From Chlamydiae bacterium CG10_big_fil_rev_8_21_14_0_10_42_34 (lineage in GTDB: Bacteria > Chlamydiota > Chlamydiia > Chlamydiales > SM23-39), in the NCBI GenBank assembly GCA_002773795.1, contig PFAD01000008.1, positions 457,247 to 521,246 of the forward strand: a stretch of DNA of 64,000 nt, written 5' to 3'. Under the pieces are notes generated by a model. It ran no database searches. It was not told the origin of the DNA and was given only the letters and a program-made list of their open reading frames with translations. Positions 35,164 through 43,020 of this stretch are shown one piece after another. A program made the translations under genes and the position numbers. The number at the start of each line of letters is the position of its first letter. The first letter of the stretch is position 1.

Positions 35164-37019
35164 AATGTCGCACTCTCCGTGGCTAGCCTGAGCTTCGTGA
35201 TCTTTCCAGTTTCAACGGAACGAATAGAAAGTCGACTGCCCGCTTCAATATTCTCATCGAAAAGGGCTCGAGAAAGGGGATTGACCAGATGGGTTTCAAT
35301 TTTATTTCGGATTCCCCTTCCTCCGTTCGATAAATCTTTTAAGCAGAGATCTCTCAATGTTTGCAGGGCCAATGGATCAATCGAGATATCAATGTTTTGA
35401 GATCCTTTCAGATCTGATAGTACGCTATCTACCATACTATTGAAGATTTGTTCAGCTATGTTTTCTCGGATGAAGTCGAATACAATGATGTTGTCTCCGA
35501 TTCGGTTGAGAATTTCAGGACGGTTGAGGGCCAACTTAAAGTGTTTCTCAATCTCCTCGCGGATCCGTTTCTGGATGGTTTCAAATTGATTCTCTGTAGA
35601 AACAGTCGCTTTTCTCTCTCCTGTGATATCGGTTTGATAGATTCCTAGGTTTGAGGTGAAGACGATGAACGCCTCTGTAAAATAGACCCGCTCTCCCCTG
35701 CCTGATGTCAATACGCCGTCATCTAAAATCTGGAGGAATTTATCGAGGATTCTTGGGTGGGCTTTCTCAATTTCGTCAAAGAGGACTACGCTAAAAGGCT
35801 TCTCTCGGATGGCATTGGTTAATTCACCTCCCATATCATAGCCTACATATCCTGGAGGCGCTCCGATCAACCGTTGGTCTGAATGCTCGGCGCTGAATTC
35901 CGACATGTCAAAGCGGATGTAAGCGCTTTCATCGCCAAACAGAAGGCTCGTAATCGACTTAGCTAGCTCTGTCTTCCCGACGCCGGTAGGTCCTGCCAAG
36001 AATGCAACGCCTCGAGGGCGACCACCACGGCGAGGAGCCCCCACTCCCGTTACTGCGCGCTTAATGATATCAAGCATGTGAGCAACTGCATGATCTTGTC
36101 CCTTGACCCTTTCCATAATGAAATTCTGTCCGTCGCGGATCTTTCTTCGGTCGAGCTTTTGCCAGGGATCTTCAGAAACCCCCACTTTATAGCGACGCAC
36201 AGCTTCTCCAATCTTGGCATATCCTAATTTCTCTTCGCGGCAAAGTTGGGCAATTAACATGAGATCGACGAGAAGGAGTCCTTCGGTATTGTCTACAAAG
36301 CTCTGAACGGCAGTATCTTTTAGCTGAGTAGAAGCTTCCTTTGCTCCATCAAGGGATTGAATTAAGGAAGTCGCAAGAACTCGGCGCATCTGATGATCAG
36401 GATTTGGAATGGATATATGGCGAACTTTAGAATTATCGAGAGTAAACCAGGCTGGCATGTCCCCTTCTTTTTCTACTATCCATAGGACGGTGTTGAAAAA
36501 AGGTTTGGACGGTGTCCCGTAAGCGCGAACACGCGTTTCTTGGGAACGAATAAGTGCCCGCGTGAACAGACGATGCTCGGTATCGTTGAGATCATTTTGG
36601 TGAATGATAAGCCGGGATGCAAAATCGACGATTAAAGCTATGGGCTCCCCTTTCCATGTAATGAGTTGTTCTAAAACTGTCTCGAAAAGATCTAAACCAG
36701 CTGGAGCACACCCATTGACTGGCTGAAGACCCAATTGCTTCATGATGTTCTCAGCAGCTTCATGGCTTGAATGAGTGGACATTGGATCGATTATTTTAAA
36801 TCCATTGATGAAGTCATAACTCAGAACGTGAGAATAACCATATTGTCGAAGCTCAGCGTTTAAGCAGGAAGTAAGAGAACGTACAACAGCTCCGCTCGAT
36901 TTATCTTCTGTTTGGAGGTCACGCACATTCCCTGAAAGAACAAACTGACTTTTCAGTGGCAAAAACCGAAGAAGATCACAAAGCCATTTTGATCTAGTAA
37001 CCACAAAGTCTTTTATCAT
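35160..37019 (-). CDS. ClpB/ClpA-type AAA+ ATPase (system component 1)
   Basis: 619 residues. The N-terminal half starts with QFVLSGNVRDLQ and has a Walker B-like ALIVDFASRL but no recognisable Walker A, so the first AAA module is degenerate. The C-terminal module is a complete Clp-type D2: GPTGVGKTELAKS near 341, pore loop GAPPGYVGYDMGGEL near 390, Walker B VVLFDEIEKAHP near 414, sensor VFTSNLG near 456, arginine finger LNRPEILNRI near 499, then the D2 small domain. The housekeeping ClpB/ClpC N-domain and M-domain are missing. It is the promoter-proximal gene of the four-gene operon. A substrate-threading or remodelling role is inferred. Confidence 0.88.
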   Translation of the reverse strand: MIKDFVVTRSKWLCDLLRFLPLKSQFVLSGNVRDLQTEDKSSGAVVRSLTSCLNAELRQYGYSHVLSYDFINGFKIIDPMSTHSSHEAAENIMKQLGLQPVNGCAPAGLDLFETVLEQLITWKGEPIALIVDFASRLIIHQNDLNDTEHRLFTRALIRSQETRVRAYGTPSKPFFNTVLWIVEKEGDMPAWFTLDNSKVRHISIPNPDHQMRRVLATSLIQSLDGAKEASTQLKDTAVQSFVDNTEGLLLVDLMLIAQLCREEKLGYAKIGEAVRRYKVGVSEDPWQKLDRRKIRDGQNFIMERVKGQDHAVAHMLDIIKRAVTGVGAPRRGGRPRGVAFLAGPTGVGKTELAKSITSLLFGDESAYIRFDMSEFSAEHSDQRLIGAPPGYVGYDMGGELTNAIREKPFSVVLFDEIEKAHPRILDKFLQILDDGVLTSGRGERVYFTEAFIVFTSNLGIYQTDITGERKATVSTENQFETIQKRIREEIEKHFKLALNRPEILNRIGDNIIVFDFIRENIAEQIFNSMVDSVLSDLKGSQNIDISIDPLALQTLRDLCLKDLSNGGRGIRNKIETHLVNPLSRALFDENIEAGSRLSIRSVETGKITKLRLATESATL

Positions 37020-37133
37020 TCACAATTCCCATTTAAAGCAGATTATCAAGCACTTTTAAACTACACAAATATACAACTTTACATCATAATAATCCAGAAA
37101 CAGAACAACAATATATTTATTTTACCTCAAAAT

Positions 37134-38660
37134 ATGAATAAATATTTAATTATCACCCCTTCTCATTTTTACAAATTAAACAAGAACCCTTTATGGATCT
37201 GGTATGATCTCTTTGGCGATCAGTCAAAAAAAGATTCTTTATCAGAATTTGCTCTCAAAAATATAGAGGATGGGAATCTTCACGAAAAAGAGTACATTTC
37301 AAAAGTTCAGGTGGCAGAGATCAGAGAAACAGATCCAACTAAAGGGGTGGAAGAAACCCTAAGTCTTATGAGGAAAGGAGCTCCCCTGATTTATCAAGGA
37401 TGGCTGGAGAAAAGAATTGATAACGTGATTTATCGTGGCAGACCCGACCTTTTAGAAAAACGGCCCGGTAAATCTATTTTTGGGGACTGGATCTATACTC
37501 CTATTGATATAAAATCCTCCTCAACAGTGAAAGCTACTCATGAACAGCAGCTTGCCTTTTACAGCATGATACTGCACTCAATCCAGGGTCATTTTCCCTA
37601 CAAAACTGCCGTCGTCAATAGAAATTTTGAAACTATTGAGGTAATCCTAGATGAAAAAATCCTACAACGAACCCAAAGAGATATAGATGAAATCTTATCA
37701 ATTATGAGAGGGAAAAAGCCCCCTACTCATATTTCAGGTTCTGCTAAAGAAACGCCTTGGTATAGCGAATGCCTGAGAGAGGCAGAAAACCTCAGAGATA
37801 TTTCATTAATCTACAAAATCAGAAAAGATACTGCTGAAGCTCTTCGCAACCACGGCATTGATACGCTTGAAAAGCTAGCGCTCCAAGATATAAATGCTCT
37901 TCCTAAAATTCCAGGCGCTACTATCGACACACTCAAAAAAGCTAAAATTCAAGCACAATCCCTCGTAGAACAAAAGCCTATTTTCATCGGCGCACCTGAG
38001 CCTATTCAAGAAACCGACCTTAAGCTCTATTTTGATATAGAAGGAGTCAAGAGCCTCGGAGTGGAGTACCTATTTGGATTTTGGGTAGTTGGTGACCCCG
38101 AAAGGAACTATGCCAGAGACGGAGAGGTTGTGTGGTCGCAAAAAGATAAGGGAAAATACTTTCTCTATTTTTTAGCTGAAGCTCCAGAGTCAGAATCAAT
38201 CATGTGGAACAAGTTTCTGAATTGGCTTCAATGCCTGCCCATTGATTACAAGGTTTATCATTATGCCAAATATGAAAAAGAAACCCTTACAAAACTCTCA
38301 AAAAAATATAAAGGATCAGAAAATCTTAGCAGATTTCAGGAAAAACTTGTCGATTTAGAAAAGAACGTGGCTAAATCAGTTGTTTTTCCCCTATATTTTT
38401 ACTCTCTTAAAGATATTGCAAAATCACCTTTTATCAACTTTAATTGGCGCCATGAAAAAGCAGGAGGAAGCCAGAGTATTTTCTGGTATGAACAGTGGCT
38501 AGAAGCAAAAGATCAGCTCATCCTTCAGGATATCATTGATTATAACGAAGATGATGTGAGAGCTACAGAATGCCTGCATATTTGGATGAATAAAGCTCGC
38601 CTCTTCCCCAGAGCGCACCATGGATGGAGCTTAGTCTCGTATAGAAAATGTTGGGATTGA
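37134..38660 (+). CDS. TM0106-family RecB-like nuclease with RNase H-like domain
   Basis: 508 residues. The N-terminal half has the PD-(D/E)XK pattern of RecB-like nucleases (RGRPDLLEKR with YTPIDIKSSS, then HEQQLAFYSMIL). A helix-hairpin-helix-like stretch LEKLALQDINALPKIPG follows. The C-terminal half is DEDD exonuclease-like, with LYFDIEG near 300, and IIDYNEDDVRATECLHIW. It is transcribed divergently from the AAA gene across a 114-base AT-rich gap. The last 30 bases overlap the DUF2971 gene. Confidence 0.85.
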   Translation: MNKYLIITPSHFYKLNKNPLWIWYDLFGDQSKKDSLSEFALKNIEDGNLHEKEYISKVQVAEIRETDPTKGVEETLSLMRKGAPLIYQGWLEKRIDNVIYRGRPDLLEKRPGKSIFGDWIYTPIDIKSSSTVKATHEQQLAFYSMILHSIQGHFPYKTAVVNRNFETIEVILDEKILQRTQRDIDEILSIMRGKKPPTHISGSAKETPWYSECLREAENLRDISLIYKIRKDTAEALRNHGIDTLEKLALQDINALPKIPGATIDTLKKAKIQAQSLVEQKPIFIGAPEPIQETDLKLYFDIEGVKSLGVEYLFGFWVVGDPERNYARDGEVVWSQKDKGKYFLYFLAEAPESESIMWNKFLNWLQCLPIDYKVYHYAKYEKETLTKLSKKYKGSENLSRFQEKLVDLEKNVAKSVVFPLYFYSLKDIAKSPFINFNWRHEKAGGSQSIFWYEQWLEAKDQLILQDIIDYNEDDVRATECLHIWMNKARLFPRAHHGWSLVSYRKCWD

Positions 38661-39362
38661 TTTTCGCAACGATGAATTTTGTACAGTTATCTCTGGAAGA
38701 TATTTTTGTACTAAAAGAAAGACCTGTTCAAAAAACATTGGGTCCGAGAATGGGGAGACTCTGATACTTTCAATTAATGCACGAAGATCCACTGGAATGG
38801 AGCGATCTTGTTGAGATGGAGGGTTATTTCCTACTCCCAACTTATCATACCAACGCAGAGCTCGAATTTCCTCTTCATAAGCAAAACTGATATCCTTTAC
38901 AAAATAGCGCAAAAATTCAATTCCACCCACACACCTATTATCTCTTTTGTGATCAACATATGTTACCTTCCCAATAAATACAGACTCGCTTACTTTAGCA
39001 AAAGATTGACAAAGCCTTCCAAAAGTAGACTGGATAACTATTCCTTTTCCCTTTTCAGCATAAGCCCTCCACATAGCTTGAGACTCATCAGGGCTTTGGT
39101 GCCAGCAGCTCATGCCAGAATAAAAGCCTTTTTTACTTGTGTAAGCAAGAACTTGTTCTTTCATTTTTTGATCTTTATACGCTTCTACTTCATCAAAGTC
39201 CTTTTGAAACCAGGCTCCCTCCAAAGGATCTTCAAATTGTTCGGGAAGAGCAAAATACAAAGACTTATAGTGAAGAAGAGAGAGAAGCTTCTCCAGAGAT
39301 AAATATCTCCAAATAATGGTATTATCAGATACTGGTTGAATATAGTCGTGAGGCTCATACAT
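38631..39362 (-). CDS. DUF2971 protein
   Basis: 243 residues. WRYLSLEKLLSLLHYKSLYF, FEDPLEGAW, SCWHQSPDESQAMWRAYA and the later DISFAYEEEIRAL are the conserved blocks of DUF2971. The family is common in accessory and defence regions and often found next to nucleases; its biochemical role is unknown to me. AAGGA 9 bases before ATG 39362 supports the start. It converges with the TM0106-like gene by 30 bases, and the right-hand hairpin repeat follows. Confidence 0.82.
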   Translation of the reverse strand: MYEPHDYIQPVSDNTIIWRYLSLEKLLSLLHYKSLYFALPEQFEDPLEGAWFQKDFDEVEAYKDQKMKEQVLAYTSKKGFYSGMSCWHQSPDESQAMWRAYAEKGKGIVIQSTFGRLCQSFAKVSESVFIGKVTYVDHKRDNRCVGGIEFLRYFVKDISFAYEEEIRALRWYDKLGVGNNPPSQQDRSIPVDLRALIESIRVSPFSDPMFFEQVFLLVQKYLPEITVQNSSLRKSIPTFSIRD

Positions 39363-39431
39363 GATTTTTTTCCTTACTTATTACTATCTTGAAGAAAATA
39401 ACAAAGCTCAACTTACATCAGTTTTTTGTTG

Positions 39432-39563
39432 TCGGAAGAGGTAGGATGGGCTTTCGGCCCGCGACGGGCCTCCGGGGCTTATAGCCCTGATTCACCTGAC
39501 GGTGAATCCCCTTCTCGCTTTCGCTCGAAACGAACCCAAGGGTTCTCATCCTACCCCTCCCGA
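39432..39563. repeat. Right multi-hairpin repeat starting with tRNA-Ser 3'-end sequence
   Basis: Opens with TCGGAAGAGGTAGGAT (39432-39447), the same 16 bases as at 26191 and at the tRNA-Ser 3' end, and closes with ATCCTACCCCTCCCG in inverted order. Internal hairpins include GGGCTTTCGGCCC, TTCACCTGACGGTGAA and GAACCCAAGGGTTC. It abuts the tRNA-Ser terminator. Confidence 0.75.
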
Positions 39564-39602
39564 AACAAAAAAACCCAAGCTTTCGCTTGGGTTTGTTTCG
39601 GA
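39560..39602 (-). terminator. tRNA-Ser terminator
   Basis: On the minus strand AACCCAAGC-GAAA-GCTTGGGTT is followed by a T7 tract; it begins at the tRNA 3' end. The identical 43 bases occur at 26392-26434. Confidence 0.9.
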
Positions 39603-39683
39603 AGAGGTAGGATTCGAACCCACGGACCCGTGAAGGTCTCCTGTTTTCAAGACAGGTGCAATCGGCCACTCTGCCACTCTTCC
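39599..39683 (-). tRNA. tRNA-Ser (UGA)
   Basis: Read on the minus strand, the acceptor GGAAGAG pairs with CTCTTCC with discriminator G. The anticodon loop is CTTGAAA with anticodon TGA, inside the stem CCTGT/ACAGG. A long variable arm follows, and the T-loop GGGTTCGAATCC is intact. It reads UCA serine codons. Its 3' end is the apparent integration site of the 13-kb island. pheS lies upstream in the same direction. Confidence 0.96.
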
Positions 39684-39727
39684 ATAAAAAAGACAGCACT
39701 AATAATAAACGTTATACAACGTTTTTC

Positions 39728-40759
39728 TCAAGGAAATTGTTCGAGGAATCGAAGATCATTTTCCGTAAAAAGTCGAATGTCACGAATGTCACTCAAAAGC
39801 ATGGTCAATCGCTCAATGCCCATACCCCACGCGTAACCTGAGTATTGTTCAGGATCAATATTTCCTTTTTTTAGCACGTTTGGGTGCACCATCCCTGCGC
39901 CCAAGATCTCAAGCCATCCAGTATGCTTACAAATCCTACATCCCGAACCTTTACAAGAGATGCATTTTACATCTACTTCTAGGCCCGGCTCTACAAAGGG
40001 AAAGTAGGATGGGCGGTAGCGCGTTTCAACTTTTTCCCCAAGTAGCTTGGATAAAAACTCATCCATCGTTGCAAAAAGATCGGCAAAGGTAACATCCTTA
40101 TCGATATAGACCCCTTCCACCTGATGGAAAAATACGTGCGAGCGCGCCGATATATCTTCATTGCGAAAGCAACGGCCTGGCGCAATGATCCTGATCGGTG
40201 GAGAGTACGTTTCCATTGCGTGCACTTGCACATTGCTCGTATGCGTTCTAAGGAGCAGCTCGGTATTGAGGTAGAATGTATCTTGCATGTCGCGAGCTGG
40301 ATGATCGGGAGCAAAATTAAGCCCGCCAAAGTTGTAGTAATCTGTATCTACATCGGGTCCTGTTTGAATGGAAAATCCCATCCCAACAAGTATATCCACG
40401 ATTTTGTTCAGTGCTTGGGTAATCGGATGGAGTTTACCTTGAGGACGTGGTCTGCCTGGAAGAGTTGCGTCGATCCACTCTTGTTCTAACTGATGATTTC
40501 TTTCGGCTAATTTGACTCGCGCAAGGCTATTTTCACAATGCAAAGCAAGTTCTTGCTTGAGATCATTGATCACTTTTCCAAACTGTGGTCTTTCTTCAGG
40601 AGCGCAATCTTTGAGCGAGATCATTAAGGACTGAATAGGTCCTTTTTTTCCAAGATATTTGGTTTTGAGATTCTCAAAGTCTTTTGAATGGGTGGCCTCC
40701 CTCAGCTCGTTCATGAAATGAGTGCGAAGCTGACTGATTTGATCAGGCAAGGAGGCCAT
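39728..40759 (-). CDS. pheS: Phenylalanyl-tRNA synthetase alpha subunit
   Basis: Charges tRNA-Phe as a heterotetramer with PheT. 343 residues, normal length. An N-terminal coiled coil is followed by class II motifs: motif 2 IRIIAPGRCFRNEDISARS with FHQVEG, and motif 3 YAWGMGIERLTMLLS. A CxxC pair in CISCKGSGCRICK is a zinc-binding-like insertion found in many bacterial PheS. It lies 13 bases after rplT in the same direction. pheT is not in the window, so the subunits are encoded apart. Confidence 0.97.
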   Translation of the reverse strand: MASLPDQISQLRTHFMNELREATHSKDFENLKTKYLGKKGPIQSLMISLKDCAPEERPQFGKVINDLKQELALHCENSLARVKLAERNHQLEQEWIDATLPGRPRPQGKLHPITQALNKIVDILVGMGFSIQTGPDVDTDYYNFGGLNFAPDHPARDMQDTFYLNTELLLRTHTSNVQVHAMETYSPPIRIIAPGRCFRNEDISARSHVFFHQVEGVYIDKDVTFADLFATMDEFLSKLLGEKVETRYRPSYFPFVEPGLEVDVKCISCKGSGCRICKHTGWLEILGAGMVHPNVLKKGNIDPEQYSGYAWGMGIERLTMLLSDIRDIRLFTENDLRFLEQFP

Positions 40760-40772
40760 GAAAACTCTCTAT

Positions 40773-41132
40773 TTAACTAACTAAACCTTTTTTTGCTGTT
40801 CCAGCGATGACGGTAAATGTACCAGGATCGCGGATGGCAAGTTCTGCAAGCACTTTGCGGTTGATAGCACAACCAATACGGCTAAGCCCGTTGATCAATC
40901 TGCTGTATGACAGCCCGTTGATCTTAGCGGCTACGCCAATACGTGTGATCCATAGACTACGGAAATCACGCTTGCGGAGTTTGCGGTGTTTGTAGTTAAA
41001 CGCCAAAGCCGACATCAAAGCATCTTTACTCAGCTTAATGTGGTTTTTGCGGTCTCCGTAGAAACCTTTACAACGCTTCAATAGTTTTTTTGTTCTTCTT
41101 CGGGCTGCTACCGAGTTGGTAATTCTAACCAT
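40773..41132 (-). CDS. rplT: 50S ribosomal protein L20
   Basis: 119 residues with the conserved start MVRITNSVAARRRTKKLLKR, KGFYGDRKN and the C-terminal globular domain (WITRIGVAAKINGLSYSRLI). It binds 23S rRNA early in assembly and, in other bacteria, represses its own operon. It follows rpmI by three bases in the infC-rpmI-rplT-pheS cluster. Confidence 0.98.
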   Translation of the reverse strand: MVRITNSVAARRRTKKLLKRCKGFYGDRKNHIKLSKDALMSALAFNYKHRKLRKRDFRSLWITRIGVAAKINGLSYSRLINGLSRIGCAINRKVLAELAIRDPGTFTVIAGTAKKGLVS

Positions 41133-41135
41133 GGT

Positions 41136-41330
41136 TTAAGCTCCTATCATAATTTTGTACATCTTTAGTTGGCCATCATCCACGAGACGTGACTTGCCCA
41201 AGCTGCGTTTGCGCTTGGAGCTCTTCTTTGTCAAAATGTGGCGGCGGCCTGGACGGGCTCTTTTCAATTTGCCTGTCCCAGTAACTTTAAAGCGGGCTTT
41301 CATCGCCTTACGGGTCTTCATTTTAGGCAC
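41136..41330 (-). CDS. rpmI: 50S ribosomal protein L35
   Basis: 64 residues, the family length, starting at GTG 41330 (VPKMKTRKAMKARFKVTGTG). GGAG lies 9 bases upstream. A longer open frame to 41381 only overlaps infC and has no L35 character. The start lies inside the last codons of infC, so the two are translationally coupled. Confidence 0.96.
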   Translation of the reverse strand: MPKMKTRKAMKARFKVTGTGKLKRARPGRRHILTKKSSKRKRSLGKSRLVDDGQLKMYKIMIGA

Positions 41331-41871
41331 TGGTGGATTCTCCAATTTTCTTTTCATTTGTTGTCTTAGGTCGTTTCCCACTCGGAGACAATATTGTCGT
41401 CATGGTACGTCCCATTAACTTTGGCGGCGCTTCAACAACTGCTATATCAGAAAGTTCATCACAAAACTGCTGGACAACTTTCCGCCCTAAATCGATGTGT
41501 AACATTTCTCGACCGCGGAACATAATGCTAATGCGCACCTTGTTACTCTTTAGAATAAAATCTCTCGCTCGTTTCACTTTTGTTTCGAAATCATGGGTGT
41601 CAATATTCGGTTTGAGTTTGATTTCCTTAACTTTTATGACAACTTGCGCTTTTTTACTCTCTTTCTCTTTCTTCGCTTGGTGATAACGGAGTTTGCCGTA
41701 ATCAATAATCTTTGCAACGGGTGGCTTTGCAGCCGGAGCTATCTCAACGAGATCTAACCCCATTTCTTCAGCTTTCGCCAATGCTTCTCGGAATGTTATG
41801 ATCCCTAATTGCTGACCATCTTCCGTTACGACTCTCAGTTTGTCCGCGCGAATTTCTCTATTAATTCTCAA
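41323..41871 (-). CDS. infC: Translation initiation factor IF-3 (non-AUG start)
   Basis: 182 residues. The N-domain INREIRADKLRVVTEDGQQLG, linker, and C-domain MLHIDLGRKVVQQF are typical. It prevents premature subunit joining and checks the start codon. No ATG precedes the conserved INREIR segment: TTG 41871 is the first usable codon, with ATT 41865 as an alternative. Rare starts on infC are a known autoregulatory device, since IF-3 discriminates against them. The C-terminus has a longer tail than usual (GKRPKTTNEKKIGESTSA). It overlaps the upstream gene by 11 bases. Confidence 0.95.
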   Translation of the reverse strand: MRINREIRADKLRVVTEDGQQLGIITFREALAKAEEMGLDLVEIAPAAKPPVAKIIDYGKLRYHQAKKEKESKKAQVVIKVKEIKLKPNIDTHDFETKVKRARDFILKSNKVRISIMFRGREMLHIDLGRKVVQQFCDELSDIAVVEAPPKLMGRTMTTILSPSGKRPKTTNEKKIGESTSA

Positions 41872-42850
41872 GCTCTACCATCATAAGGTTTTTCTCTAGC
41901 AAAAGGAACAACATCTTTTCTACCACTCCGTTGATACAAAAATCAACCGTCGGCGATCCTTTCCTAGAAGTCCTTTTCACCTGAAGAATGGTATGGCTTC
42001 TGCCAATCCCATCTTCCACTACATAATCAGTCACCCGCCCCTTGAGGCTGGTAGAATGATCAAAGCCTAAGATAGTAAGGGTTTTTCCGATCGATTGCAA
42101 GCAAGAAATCATATCTTCTTCAGACTGATCAAAAAAACTTATTTGCAAATGGGTCTCTTGGAACCCTTCCGACCAAAATTCGGCCACTTTTTCCTTCTCA
42201 AACGATCGATGAAGGGTCGTCCGATCGCCACCTGCTGGAGCTGCTATCTCGAAGGCGTCTTGAAACCACTGTTTTTTCAAAAATTGAATGAGGTGTTGGC
42301 GCATTTTCAGACCTTCTGAGAGCCACACACCACCTTTCCAAAGACCCATCTTTTCGCCCAATTGCTCAGGCTCACAATAGTTATTCAGTTTTTTCAAAAA
42401 TTCTTTTAGCTCAGACTTCGAATTATGGCACCATCCTGTCAGACGCATCCCCTTGTCCGGCAAAGGTTTTGCCGAAATTTTGAATGCTGCAAGCTCTGCT
42501 GTATTTTTAAGATGGGGCCCTGGGCTTAAGTCGTGAAATGATCCAATTTGAATGATCTCAACCATCCCCTCTTCGAGCTCACTTACCCTCGCGTGGTGCC
42601 CTTCGCTCTTCAAAAGCTCGCCCGCGCTAAACGAAACCATTTCCATAGTCCGAATGGGGCGTCTTTCATGGATAATTTGGCGTATTTTTTCTTCGATGAT
42701 ATGAGCGTGAATCGGGTGAGGGAAATAGAAGTCGTACGAAAATCCTGTGGGGGTTTCCCCACCTCCCCAAAGCTCCACATCGGGGTAAGATTCGTAAACG
42801 GCTGCTGCCGCAATTTCTGCCGCCGTGCGGCGCAATATTGATAGATCCAA
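41861..42850 (-). CDS. ThrRS/AlaRS-editing-domain-like protein
   Basis: 329 residues. LRRTAAEIAAAAVYESYPDV and FSYDFYF resemble the start of the second additional domain of threonyl- and alanyl-tRNA synthetases, and GSFHDLSPGPHLKNTAELAA matches its metal motif region (FYDLCRGPHL in ThrRS). The C-terminal half is not a catalytic synthetase core but contains weak motif-like stretches (HLQISFFDQSEEDMISCLQS). It may be a synthetase paralogue with a trans-editing role; this is inference. TTG 42850 is the apparent start since the N-terminus is conserved. It precedes infC with overlap. Confidence 0.68.
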   Translation of the reverse strand: MDLSILRRTAAEIAAAAVYESYPDVELWGGGETPTGFSYDFYFPHPIHAHIIEEKIRQIIHERRPIRTMEMVSFSAGELLKSEGHHARVSELEEGMVEIIQIGSFHDLSPGPHLKNTAELAAFKISAKPLPDKGMRLTGWCHNSKSELKEFLKKLNNYCEPEQLGEKMGLWKGGVWLSEGLKMRQHLIQFLKKQWFQDAFEIAAPAGGDRTTLHRSFEKEKVAEFWSEGFQETHLQISFFDQSEEDMISCLQSIGKTLTILGFDHSTSLKGRVTDYVVEDGIGRSHTILQVKRTSRKGSPTVDFCINGVVEKMLFLLLEKNLMMVELEN

Positions 42851-42870
42851 ATTTCTTCTATATACGAGGT

Positions 42871-42944
42871 TGGGATGTAGCTGACTCGAACAGCTGACCT
42901 CTACGATGTCAACGTAGCGCTCTAACCAACTGAGCTAACACCCC
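42871..42944 (-). tRNA. tRNA-Val (GAC)
   Basis: Minus strand: acceptor GGGGTGT pairs with ACATCCC; D-arm TAGCTCAGTTGGTTAGAGC; anticodon stem CTACG/CGTAG with loop TTGACAT (anticodon GAC); T-loop TTCGAGT. 74 bases, no encoded CCA. Confidence 0.95.
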
Positions 42945-43020
42945 AGATTTTAGACCATAATCTTACAGTATGGAGAAATTCACTTCAAGAAATACAACTA
43001 TTAGCTATACTTTATCCCCT

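Noticed and set aside
26883-39362. Restriction-modification or BREX-type system
   Set aside because: No DNA methyltransferase, PglZ, or BrxC/BrxL-type gene lies among the island genes.
39426-39836. Plus- and minus-strand open frames of 90-136 codons over the repeat and tRNA-Ser
   Set aside because: They run through a tRNA gene, its terminator and hairpin repeats, so they are chance frames.
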